Positions 43,699 to 52,210 of a stretch of 64,000 nucleotides of DNA are shown piece after piece. The notes below the pieces were generated by a model. That model did no database searches. It was not told the DNA's origin and saw only the letters and a program-made list of their open reading frames with translations. A program made the translations under genes and the position numbers. The DNA is from CAWACP01 sp963832965 (GTDB lineage: Bacteria > Acidobacteriota > Terriglobia > Bryobacterales > Bryobacteraceae), in assembly GCA_963832965.1 (NCBI GenBank), contig CAWHVW010000002.1, positions 1,302,001 through 1,366,000 of the forward strand. The letters run 5' to 3'. Position 1 is the stretch's first letter, and each line of letters begins with the position of its first letter.

Positions 43699-44583
43699 CT
43701 ACGGGCGTTTACGGCGAGTCAGCAGCCGCTCGGTGAGGGAGGTGCGCCGTGGAGAGAACTGTTGCAGCGCGCCTGTCAGGTAGGGTTGAAATTCGCGCAT
43801 CCAGAAGCGCCAGAAACCAGTCCGATGAATTTCCGCCAACGTCACCGAATAATGGTTGAGCAGCGTTTCGAACAGCATTTGTCCGGTTCGGCGGCCGGTG
43901 ACGCGGGCCGCGCGGGAAAGCCAGCGTACATTGTCGGGGAGCTTACGGATGGCCGAAATCGCTGCTGCCGACGAAAGTTCGAAAACCGAACGCTGTTGCC
44001 GGGCCGCCTCCGCGCGGAACTCCCGCCATTGTTGCTCCAGCGCGGCGATGGCCGGAAGGCTGGGGCGGGGAATCGAGGCCGCGGCACCGCGCAGCTCGGT
44101 CCATTCGCGCCGCAACGCGCCAACGTCCAGCGGAGGCACCCGCACCGTGTCGGCCAGTTTGCCCACGGTGCTTTCGAGGCCGTCCAGCAACTGATCGACG
44201 CTCTCGAAACCACGGCCGCGCTCGAGCAGCCCCTCATCCTGCAGCGCCCGGGCAATGTCCGCGATCAGATCGCGCCCCGCGCCGGAGATATCGGCCAGCG
44301 CGGCCAGCACCCAGACGGGCGAAGCGCTGAAGGCGGCGATTCCGGCGAATTCCAGAACGTTGCCGGCGGCGTGGCGAACGGCATAATCACCCGGAAGCGA
44401 GCCCTCCGCCGGATACGTGCCCTCCACCTGGCCCACCTGCTCAATGAGGAATTGCAGGGTGTTGCCCGCCAGCGCGCGATAGAGACGAGTGCGCCGCAAC
44501 CGCGCCGGGATGGTCACTTCGCCGGCTTCGCGCAGCGCCCCTCCGGCCAGCGCGGAGAGTGAGCGCACCACGCGCTCGGGCAA
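43699..44583 (-). CDS. conserved protein of unknown function divergent from murJ
   Basis: About 294 residues. It has LRRTRLYRALAGNTLQFLIE, a hydrophobic NVLEFAGIAAFSASPVWVLA, a long helical region (ALRREWTELRGAAASIPR) and a C-terminal NHYSVTLAEIHRTGFWRFWM. I know no family name. The start is unclear. TTG 44583 is the nearest codon that leaves murJ its ATG; GTG 44571 and 44568 are alternatives, and longer frames overlap murJ. Confidence 0.62.
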   Translation of the reverse strand: MPERVVRSLSALAGGALREAGEVTIPARLRRTRLYRALAGNTLQFLIEQVGQVEGTYPAEGSLPGDYAVRHAAGNVLEFAGIAAFSASPVWVLAALADISGAGRDLIADIARALQDEGLLERGRGFESVDQLLDGLESTVGKLADTVRVPPLDVGALRREWTELRGAAASIPRPSLPAIAALEQQWREFRAEAARQQRSVFELSSAAAISAIRKLPDNVRWLSRAARVTGRRTGQMLFETLLNHYSVTLAEIHRTGFWRFWMREFQPYLTGALQQFSPRRTSLTERLLTRRKRP

Positions 44584-44590
44584 CGACGCG

Positions 44591-46237
44591 ATGAAAGAAG
44601 GAGACGGCAAGCCTTCAGCTTGCCAGAATAGAGATATCGCTTCCACTACCAGCCAGAGTGCAACGGGCCGCGGCGGCGGCGCGGCGTTCCTTGTCTCCGC
44701 GGGAATTCTGCTCAGCCGCATTTCAGGATTGGTGCGCGACAGCGTATTCGCCCACTTCTTCGGCACGTCCCCGGCCGCCGACGCGTTTCGCGCGGCCATG
44801 CGCATTCCCAACGTGCTGCAGAATATTCTGGGCGAGGGCACGCTTTCGGCGTCCTTCATTCCGGTGTACGCGGGATTGCTGGCGCGCCGTGAGGAACGCG
44901 ACGCGGGCCAGGTGGCGGGCGCCATCGCGTCTCTGCTGGGGGTGGTGACAACCGTTCTGGTGGCTTGCGGCGTGTTGCTGACACCGTGGCTGATCCCGGT
45001 GATCGCGCCCGGTTTTCACGGTGAGCGGCGCGAACTCTGCGTGATGCTGGTGCGGATTTTCTTCCCGGCCACCGGCCTGCTGGTTTGGTCCGCCTGGTGC
45101 CTGGCCATTCTGAACAGCCATCGCCGCTTCTTCATCGGCTACGCCGTGCCGGTGCTTTGGAATGCCGTCATTATCGGCACCATGCTGGCGTTCGGCCGGC
45201 GTTCGACGCTGGACCAGCTCGCCGTGCGCACGGCATGGGCCGCGGTAGCCGGGAGTCTGCTGCAGTTTGTCGCGCAGTTGCCGCTGGTGCTGAAGCTGGC
45301 CCCGGATTTGCGGGTGGTCTTTTCGTGGACCTTCGAGCCCGTCCGCCGCGTGGTGCGCAATTTTCTGCCGGTGTTCACCAGCCGGGGCGTGGTGCAGCTC
45401 AGCGCGTATCTCGATTCCATCATCGCCAGCCTGCTGCCGACGGGATCGTTCGCGGCACTCACCTACGCGCAGACGCTCTACATTCTTCCGGTGAGCCTGT
45501 TCGGAATGTCCATCTCCACCACGGAGCTCACCGAGATGTCGCACGTGGTGGGCGCGACAGTGGACGCGGCCGGCGAGCTGCGCTCGCGCCTCGAAAGCCG
45601 CTTACGCCAGATCGCCTTTCTGGTGGTGCCCTCGGCGGCGGCGTTTCTGGCGTTCGGGGACGTGATCGCCGCGGGTATTTATCGTTCCGGCCGCTTCACG
45701 CAAGCCGACGCCATTTTCGTGTGGAAGATTCTGGCGGGGTCGAGCATCGGCCTGCTGGCCTCCACCATGAGCCGTCTGTTTTCGTCCACCTACTACGCGC
45801 TGGGCGATACGCGCACGCCGTTCCGTTACGCCGTGGTGCGGGTGACGCTGACCGGCGCGCTGGGGTATGGTTGCGCGGTGCCGCTTCCGCCGCTGCTGGG
45901 GATCGACCCCAGGTGGGGCGCGGCGGCGCTGGCTGGCTCGGCGGGGGTGGCGGGCTGGATCGAGTTCGCTTTATTGCGGCGTTCGCTGGCCAGGCGAATC
46001 GGCGCGGTGAACGTGCCTTTGACGTTCATTCTGCAATTGTGGGGCGCGGCGGCAGTGGGGGCGGGGCTGGGCTGGTTGCTGCGGCGTCCGACGCACGCAC
46101 TGCCCCCGTCCATCGCCGCCGTGATCGTGCTGGGAACATTTGGTTCGGTATATTTTGCGCTGCTCGCGGCCGCGGGCAACGGCAATGCGCGCGCGCTGAT
46201 GCGGCGGAGCCTCCGGCTTCTGAAACGAGGTTCGTAA
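44591..46237 (+). CDS. murJ: lipid II flippase MurJ
   Basis: About 548 residues and many membrane helices. SRISGLVRDSVFAHFFGTSP, AADAFRAAMRIPNVLQNILG and EGTLSASFIPVY are the family start, and SRGVVQLSAYLDSIIASLLP is typical. MurJ moves lipid II across the membrane for peptidoglycan synthesis. ATG 44591 is the only nearby in-frame start. The palindrome GGCAAGC-N5-GCTTGCC falls in its first codons, so the true start may differ. Confidence 0.9.
   Translation: MKEGDGKPSACQNRDIASTTSQSATGRGGGAAFLVSAGILLSRISGLVRDSVFAHFFGTSPAADAFRAAMRIPNVLQNILGEGTLSASFIPVYAGLLARREERDAGQVAGAIASLLGVVTTVLVACGVLLTPWLIPVIAPGFHGERRELCVMLVRIFFPATGLLVWSAWCLAILNSHRRFFIGYAVPVLWNAVIIGTMLAFGRRSTLDQLAVRTAWAAVAGSLLQFVAQLPLVLKLAPDLRVVFSWTFEPVRRVVRNFLPVFTSRGVVQLSAYLDSIIASLLPTGSFAALTYAQTLYILPVSLFGMSISTTELTEMSHVVGATVDAAGELRSRLESRLRQIAFLVVPSAAAFLAFGDVIAAGIYRSGRFTQADAIFVWKILAGSSIGLLASTMSRLFSSTYYALGDTRTPFRYAVVRVTLTGALGYGCAVPLPPLLGIDPRWGAAALAGSAGVAGWIEFALLRRSLARRIGAVNVPLTFILQLWGAAAVGAGLGWLLRRPTHALPPSIAAVIVLGTFGSVYFALLAAAGNGNARALMRRSLRLLKRGS
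44606..44624. repeat. GGCAAGC-CTTCA-GCTTGCC palindrome in the murJ 5' end
   Basis: A perfect 7-bp inverted repeat with a 5-base loop, 15 bp after the murJ ATG. It may be an intergenic repeat, in which case the murJ start is wrong. Confidence 0.5.
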
Positions 46238-46241
46238 AGGC

Positions 46242-46266
46242 CCGCTCCATCACTGTCGCGGTTCGG
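46242..46266 (+). repeat. REP-like repeat
   Basis: The 25-bp element, beginning CCGCTCCATCACTGT and ending GTTCGG, 4 bp after the murJ stop codon and in the same orientation. It belongs to a subtype shared with the copy at 60491-60515. Confidence 0.72.
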
Positions 46267-46300
46267 TTTCCAAAGCGCGCAACCGGAGCGGCCATACTCA

Positions 46301-47530
46301 TCAAACGCCGGGGCGCAGCGTCACGACGAACCGAAGATGGCCGGTTCCGCGCCGCACTGCGATCACGCAGCGTGCACCGGGAGCGCACAACATGCTGCGT
46401 AGATCGGTCAGAGTGAATTGGCTCGCGGCGCGGCCGCCGATGGCCTCAATCACGTCGCCGGGTTTCATCCCAGCGTCTGCCGCGGGGGAGCCAGGCAGCA
46501 CTCGCCCCACTACGAACGTGTGGAAATCGGGGTCCTCCGCGCGAATCCGCAGTCCGCTTCCGTCATACTCCGCGGCGACACCGTAACTCTGATTCGGCGT
46601 CAGGTAAAGCCGTTTGCCGGGGTTGTCAAACACCACGGTGAACCGTCTGAGAAACTCCGCCCCGAACAGGCCCGCATAATCCTTCGCCGCCATTAGCCCT
46701 TCCGTATCCTGCGCGAACGTGATGGGCGCGTGGCTCACAGAATACGGACCAATGCCGATCGAATCAGCACGGCCATCTCTCGACAGAGTTGTTCCGCCGG
46801 TGCAGGTCCCGGGGGCGTCCAGAAGCTTCATCGCAGGTGGCGGAAGGCCGTGTGCATCAGCGAAGGGCTTGTAGATTTCCGCGTAAGCGTTCGCTCCGCC
46901 ATCAATCAGGAATCTGCCCTTGACGGGCGTTATGCCCGGCAGGCTGACGCTCGCATCGACGAAGGGGAAGCCGTGTGCATCGACAAAGACCGGGAGTCCC
47001 GTTTCCTTTCCGCTGGGCCGGTACTCGCTGCGCAAATAAACAGACAAGCGGAGGTGCTGGTAATCCGCCACAACGACAAAATCGTCGAACAGCCGCGACC
47101 CGATTATGCCATCCACCTGGTGGCCCACGGCCGGCTCCAGCATCTTCAGCGGAATGACCACCAGGTGCCGATGAGTGAGATCCAGGCCGGGCAGACTGAT
47201 CCGGACATCGTGAACGACACCTGCCCGAATCGGCTCCGCACCGCCGCCGCGAGCTGTGGCGGTGTCGCTGACAGGCAACAACGCTGCACGGGCGTATTCG
47301 GGATCTACGGTGAACCCCTGGCTGGCATTATCCAGGATGAACCATCCCGGATGGCCATTCACTTTGGCCTGGACAAAGACCAGACCGTTCGCCACAACTT
47401 CCACCGGGATGTTCGCCGCGGCGCCGCCGGAGGCGAAGACATAGGACGGCGGAGGAAACGGATCGGCACCCAGAAGCACCACCAGGACGCTGATGGCAGC
47501 CCCGAATGTCCGCAAAACGGGCCGCGGCAT
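46301..47530 (-). CDS. exported aspartyl-protease-like protein with PDZ domain
   Basis: A 409-residue protein with an N-terminal hydrophobic segment. Two retropepsin-like repeats follow: HPGWFILDNASQGFTVDPEY and GRFLIDGGANAYAEIYK. A PDZ domain ends it (VLPGSPAADAGMKPGDVIEA). The usual DTG triplets read D-N-A and D-G-G. The Asp residues are kept but the Thr is lost, so activity is doubtful. The start is ATG 47530; the gene begins 5 bp after the stop of the M56 gene, in the BlaI-controlled operon. Confidence 0.83.
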   Translation of the reverse strand: MPRPVLRTFGAAISVLVVLLGADPFPPPSYVFASGGAAANIPVEVVANGLVFVQAKVNGHPGWFILDNASQGFTVDPEYARAALLPVSDTATARGGGAEPIRAGVVHDVRISLPGLDLTHRHLVVIPLKMLEPAVGHQVDGIIGSRLFDDFVVVADYQHLRLSVYLRSEYRPSGKETGLPVFVDAHGFPFVDASVSLPGITPVKGRFLIDGGANAYAEIYKPFADAHGLPPPAMKLLDAPGTCTGGTTLSRDGRADSIGIGPYSVSHAPITFAQDTEGLMAAKDYAGLFGAEFLRRFTVVFDNPGKRLYLTPNQSYGVAAEYDGSGLRIRAEDPDFHTFVVGRVLPGSPAADAGMKPGDVIEAIGGRAASQFTLTDLRSMLCAPGARCVIAVRRGTGHLRFVVTLRPGV

Positions 47531-47535
47531 CGCTG

Positions 47536-49386
47536 TTAGTTCGCCAAAGTGTAATTCACGTCGATCTCGGTGATTACTTCCACTGGATCGCCATTCAGAA
47601 GGGTGGGCCGGTATAACCACTGCTTCACGGCGTCGATTGCCGAAGTAACCAGCAGCGGATGACCCGAGAGTAACTGCACGTTCTTAATGTGTCCGTCGGT
47701 CCCAATCAGCGCGATGAGATGAACGCTGCCCTGAACGCGCTCCTGTTTGGCCTCCATGGGATATACGGGCACTTGCTTGCCAATCAGGTTCGTCGCCTGT
47801 ACACTGCCTCCCACGCGAATGCGTTTGCCGTCGCTCGCAACCGGCGGGAAAGAGCCCCCCAGCATACGCTCGTCGCGCAGCATCGGCCGCAGAGTTACTG
47901 TATCCTGCTCGATGGAGTAAGTGAGCGCCAGGTGGCTGTCGGCCTTTTGTAACTCCCGCCCGAGTTCCAGAAACTGATCGCGCGAGAGCGTCTCGCCATC
48001 GTGGCCGTTTAATATCGCCGCCGCCTTGTCGCGCAGGGCCTCGGGCAGGTAGCTCACGTCCACGCCCTTGACCGAGAACGTGGCCGGCATAAACCTGGCA
48101 ATCACAGGATCGGCCGGCGCGTTCTGCGCCAGGGCCGCGTTGAAACGGACCGCGATCTCGAACGACCGATCTGGTGGGTAGGTAACGCCGGGATCGAAGT
48201 GCCACTCCAGCACCGAATCGAGTACCGCTTTCCTCAGCTCCCGCGGCCCGCTGACCACGTGCGCATCGGTTACCTCACCGTTGTCGTTCACCGTAACGCT
48301 GGCCACCACGAGCCCGGACACGCCGGCCATTACGGCGAGCGCGGGATACTGGACGGCCGCGCGGTGCAGAAGCGTGAACGGCGCCGTGTCGGGCACTTCC
48401 ACTCCCGGAGAATCGGCGGGCGATTCCTGTGGGGCTGCGGCCATGGGAAATTGCCACAGCGCGATGGCGGCCGCGAGCGGCAGCAAAGCGCCGATTCCGG
48501 CCAGCGAGGCGATGAGTTTGCGTTTCGACATGTGCACTCCTTTGCCAATGGCCGCCATCCTGGCCGCCAAGTGACGCTTTCTGAGGAACAGGGGCGCGGG
48601 CGCAAGGCCGGCCTGAAGCCGTGCGCTGGCCACGGCCAGCAGAGCGTCTACGTAGCGATCGCGGTCCCGCGTGTGCTCGATCACGGCGGCATCCACCACC
48701 TGTTCCCGGGTAAGTTGAATGCGGGCCAGCAACCACCAGATTGCCGGATGAAACCAGAACAGCCCCCGAATGGCCTCTTCCGCAAGGGTGAACAGCCAGT
48801 CGTGACGGCGCACGTGCAGCAGCTCATGGCAGACGATCGCGCGCTGCGCCTCGACGTTTAGCTCGGGGAAAGAAATGGGCAGAAGGACCGTGGGATTCCG
48901 AAAGCCGAACGTGACCGGCCCATTCAGATCGCCGCACAGATAGAAATCCGCGCCAACGCCAAACTCGTGCCGCATCGCGCGCAAGGGCTCGCCGGGTTCG
49001 GAAAGATACAGGGATCCGCGGCGATACCGGCGCAAGCGGAACAATCCGAGCGCCAGCCAGGCGAATCGAATCAGGGCGCCGGCTGTCACCACGGCGAGGG
49101 CCGCGTCAGCCCTGGAAAATCGAATAAGCCGCGCCTGCTCTGGCAGCACCGGCGTCATCGGGCCCGTGCTGAAGGTGACCCGTGCCGGCGCCGCCGCTTC
49201 GCCCGGTCCGCGCCACGGAACCAGTGGCAGCAGAAGACTCGCGGCCAAGAGGAAATGCCAGAACATGAGCCTCACGCGCGGAGGCTGAAGCCGGAATGCC
49301 AGACACAGCGCGCCGCCCGAGGCAATCAGAATCGCCATTTGCGCCGACCAGGCCAGCAGATCGCGGCATACCAGTTCGGCGGTCAT
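47536..49386 (-). CDS. M56 (BlaR1-like) membrane peptidase with two TonB C-terminal domains
   Basis: A 616-residue protein. The N-terminal half has about four helices and the zinc motif in IVCHELLHVRRHDWLFTLAE (HELLH), then EQVVDAAVIEH. The usual beta-lactam sensor is replaced by two TonB-C type repeats: PALAVMAGVSGLVVASVTVN and VPVYPMEAKQERVQGSVHLI, the second ending WLYRPTLLNG. Such proteins may sense envelope signals and cleave BlaI. Its start overlaps the blaI stop by 4 bp. Confidence 0.87.
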   Translation of the reverse strand: MTAELVCRDLLAWSAQMAILIASGGALCLAFRLQPPRVRLMFWHFLLAASLLLPLVPWRGPGEAAAPARVTFSTGPMTPVLPEQARLIRFSRADAALAVVTAGALIRFAWLALGLFRLRRYRRGSLYLSEPGEPLRAMRHEFGVGADFYLCGDLNGPVTFGFRNPTVLLPISFPELNVEAQRAIVCHELLHVRRHDWLFTLAEEAIRGLFWFHPAIWWLLARIQLTREQVVDAAVIEHTRDRDRYVDALLAVASARLQAGLAPAPLFLRKRHLAARMAAIGKGVHMSKRKLIASLAGIGALLPLAAAIALWQFPMAAAPQESPADSPGVEVPDTAPFTLLHRAAVQYPALAVMAGVSGLVVASVTVNDNGEVTDAHVVSGPRELRKAVLDSVLEWHFDPGVTYPPDRSFEIAVRFNAALAQNAPADPVIARFMPATFSVKGVDVSYLPEALRDKAAAILNGHDGETLSRDQFLELGRELQKADSHLALTYSIEQDTVTLRPMLRDERMLGGSFPPVASDGKRIRVGGSVQATNLIGKQVPVYPMEAKQERVQGSVHLIALIGTDGHIKNVQLLSGHPLLVTSAIDAVKQWLYRPTLLNGDPVEVITEIDVNYTLAN

Positions 49387-49760
49387 TTCGGCTTCCTCGC
49401 CAGGCGGGCGATCCCGGCCAGCTCCTTATCGGTGAGGCCCTCATCTTCCACCAGGTGCATGAGCAGAGGCTCGGCCGACCCGTTGAAGACGCGATTGACG
49501 AACTCGCGCACCATACCGCGGATGACCTTGCTCTTCGCTTCGGCGGGCGTGTAGACAAAAGCCCGCTCCTCCCGGCGTTTCTTGAGATAGCCCTTGGCCT
49601 CGAGGATGTTCATCATGGTCATTACCGTGGTGTAGGCGATCTTGCGGCGCTCCAGCAGGGCTTCATACACGTCGCGCACCGTGGCCGGACGGTCGAGCTC
49701 CCAGACGGTCTTCATGATTTCCAGTTCCTGGTTGGTCAGGGTAGGCTTGCGCGGGCGCAT
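49383..49760 (-). CDS. BlaI/MecI/CopY family repressor
   Basis: A 125-residue protein. PTLTNQELEIMKTVWELDRP, ATVRDVYEALLERRKIAYTT, VMTMMNILEAKGYLKKRREE and RAFVYTPAEAKSKVIRGMVR form the winged-helix domain and dimerisation tail of the BlaI family. It normally represses its own operon until the M56 peptidase cleaves it. A perfect palindrome at 49760-49775 overlaps its ATG and is the likely operator. Confidence 0.92.
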   Translation of the reverse strand: MRPRKPTLTNQELEIMKTVWELDRPATVRDVYEALLERRKIAYTTVMTMMNILEAKGYLKKRREERAFVYTPAEAKSKVIRGMVREFVNRVFNGSAEPLLMHLVEDEGLTDKELAGIARLARKPK

Positions 49761-49775
49761 ACTAATTAATTAGTA
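49760..49775. promoter_or_regulatory. perfect 16-bp palindrome, probable BlaI operator
   Basis: TACTAATTAATTAGTA is fully self-complementary and AT-rich in GC-rich surroundings. It includes the first base of the blaI ATG, so the blaI transcript would have almost no leader. Its TAATTA could also serve as the -10. Confidence 0.72.
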
Positions 49776-49791
49776 CGAAGCGGGCAGGATG

Positions 49792-51263
49792 TCAATAGGA
49801 AAGTTCGGTGACAGTGAACTTCGCCGTTGGCGTCAGCACCTTGTTGCGGATCTTGTCCGTAACTTTCAGCCGGAGGTGTACTGTCCAGGCGTCAGCTTGT
49901 CCAGCGACATGACCTTCTCTACCGTAACTTGTTGGGCGGACGCACCGGGAAGCGTGGCGACATCCTCGGTATAGTTGAAAACCTTGTCGTTGCTGCCGTC
50001 CTTGGTGACCAGATACTCAATGCTCCCATTTGGTTTCCCGGTCTTCTCATCAGGGGCGAAGTTATAGAACTGTTGATAGATGCCGAGTTTTTCGTAGCGG
50101 CTGAACGATTCAGCGACCCGCGGCCGCACCTCGGAGTCGCCGATCACAAACGGTCGGGGCCCGATGTCATATTGCGGCAATTTCTGGATCAGGTCCGTCA
50201 CAATGAGGCTGCTGTCCGCCAGATTCTTCTGGTCGTAATTGGGCACGTTCAACGCCATTTCATAGTTGGTGAGGTTGCCCCCCACGATATCCTTGACCAC
50301 TGCATTGACGCGGTACATTCCAGCCGGAAGTGGCACCATCTTTTGACACATTGCCGTACCTTTCATCGTCTGGTTGAGCAGTTCAGACGAGGTCTCGACA
50401 TCGATGGTCCCCTCAAAAGTGTTTACCACCTGCCGGGAGACGTTGGTGATCCGGCCGAAAATGTTGATCGTCGCCCGGGCATAGTTGTCCTTGGCCTTGA
50501 ACTTCAAGTCGGCCTTGCGGATGGCAATGGTGATGGGAGTCAGAACCGAGTAGCCGGTCAGGCGGATGTAGTCCGCACGAACCTCTATCGGAAGGGTGTT
50601 GTACCGAATGTTGGTGCTGACCACCTCCTCCAGATCGCCGAACCTCACGGTCGGTGACTTCAGCAAGCCGAGATCGTTTTCTGTTTTGGCCGGGGGGTCC
50701 TTCGGCGCCGTGCTTTTCGATGCGGGATCCATCGTCATGTGATAGTCGCCCGATCTGGCTGGGTCCACGAATTCGACGATTACGTTGTCGCCGATTCCCT
50801 CAATGTGGCGGTAACGCCAATCCTCGCATGGGCAGGAATTGTCGCCGGAAGACGGGTGCGCTTCAATCGCGCTTGGCGGGCCGTACAGGATGTAAGTGCG
50901 GCCGCGATCGGTCTTCCACCCCGGGACAGCCGACGAGTAACGCTCGTTGGCATAGGCGATCCGCCGGTAGTGCTCGTCCTCGAACTCGTTATCGACGGTG
51001 TCCGGGGTGGGGTCGCGCCTGGCCCAGAACTCGTCGACGAACAATCGCCGTTCCTCGTCGGTCTGCAGGCTTGCGAACGCGCGGCGTTCCTCATCGGTGA
51101 TGATGTAAACGACGTCTTCGTCCAGCCAGCTCTTGGACGGGCTCCCCAATTCCCGGCGGAGCTTTGCCTCCTTCTTCTTCGTTGTGGGGCCGGCTCCATT
51201 CGGGGGCTGCGAACTCAACACCACGGCCGCCGCAAAGAGAAGACAAAGCGCCCGAAAGCTCAT
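49792..51263 (-). CDS. GWxTD domain exported protein (frameshifted near the 3' end)
   Basis: A signal peptide (FRALCLLFAAAVVLSSQ) is followed by DEERRLFVDEFWARRDPTPD and VPGWKTDRGRTYILYGPPSA, the GWxTD motif. The uninterrupted frame stops at 49866 after LDKLTPGQYTSG. Dropping back one base at about 49875, where a G seems missing from GGG, restores LKVTDKIRNKVLTPTAKFTV and a stop at 49792, as expected for the family. Function unknown; common in Acidobacteriota. ATG 51263 starts at the signal peptide. It lies 31 bp upstream of blaI. Confidence 0.85.
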
Positions 51264-51409
51264 TCGATCCCTAATTGCACGGCGAGTGCCGATCACTTCT
51301 TCGCTTGGTTTCCGAAAAATCACCGCAGGTTCACATGTCTCCTGGCCACACCTGTGTCGGGGGAGCAACATGTCAGGCGAGCCACAGGGGCCCGCCGCGT
51401 AAGCCCTGC

Positions 51410-51415
51410 TAGACT
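51410..51415 (+). promoter_or_regulatory. possible -10 box close to the hydrolase start
   Basis: TAGACT ends 6 bases before ATG 51422. No Shine-Dalgarno and no clear -35. Confidence 0.3.
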
Positions 51416-51421
51416 CTCTGA

Positions 51422-52210
51422 ATGCGTCTGCTGGCCTTGTTTGGTTTCCTGCTGGCGTGGCCCGCTGCGGGCGAATACGCCGAAGTAAACGGCGTGCGGA
51501 TGTACTATGAGGCCCATGGCGAGGGCCGGCCCGTAGTGCTCCTGCACGGCGGTCTGAACACAATCCAATCCTCGTTTGCCGCGCAGATTCCCGTTTTCGC
51601 GAAGAATCACCGTGTGATCGGCGTGGAGCAGATGGGCCACGGCCACACCGCCGACGTGGCCGGACGCGAATTATCTTACGAGCGTATGACTGAAGACACG
51701 GCGGCGTTTCTGGCGCAACAGGGAATTCGGAACGCGGATATCGTCGGATTCAGCGACGGCGGCCAGATTGCGCTCCGGCTCGCGTTCACGCATCCGGAAC
51801 TGGTGCGGCGAGTTGTAGTGTCCGGTGTCGGACTGGGGCTGATGAATGAGCAGCAGCAGAAAGCGATGCTGGCCCTCTCCGCCGACCGCGTGCCCAAAGA
51901 GCTTCGCGATGAGTATGCTCGCGTCTCGCCAGACGGCCCCGATCACTGGCCGGTTTTATTCGCGAAGGTCAGGGCCATGTGGGCAAGGCCGGGCTGGGGT
52001 ATTACGAAACAGGACCTGGCGACAATCAAAGCGCCCGTGCTCCTGCTCTTTGGCGACCACGACTTTACCAGTCTGGACGAGGCGGCGACGATCTTCCACG
52101 GCATTCCTGGAGCGCAACTGTGCATCCTGCCGGGCACCGGCCATGCGACGTTCCGGGAGCGTCCGGAGTGGCTGAACCCCATCGTTCTTGATTTTCTGGA
52201 TCGGAACTGA
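51422..52210 (+). CDS. exported alpha/beta hydrolase
   Basis: A 262-residue protein with a short signal peptide (RLLALFGFLLAWPAAG). It has PVVLLHGGLNTIQSSF (oxyanion loop), ADIVGFSDGGQIALRLAF (nucleophile Ser in GFSDG), LLFGDHDFTSL (acid) and PGTGHATFRERPEW (His). The triad is complete. The substrate is unknown; small esters are usual for the family. It converges on the sugar isomerase gene with no gap. Confidence 0.85.
   Translation: MRLLALFGFLLAWPAAGEYAEVNGVRMYYEAHGEGRPVVLLHGGLNTIQSSFAAQIPVFAKNHRVIGVEQMGHGHTADVAGRELSYERMTEDTAAFLAQQGIRNADIVGFSDGGQIALRLAFTHPELVRRVVVSGVGLGLMNEQQQKAMLALSADRVPKELRDEYARVSPDGPDHWPVLFAKVRAMWARPGWGITKQDLATIKAPVLLLFGDHDFTSLDEAATIFHGIPGAQLCILPGTGHATFRERPEWLNPIVLDFLDRN

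Noticed and set aside
45085..46416. 443-residue frame overlapping murJ in another frame
   Set aside because: murJ is clearly coding; this frame is Gly/Arg-rich without motifs.
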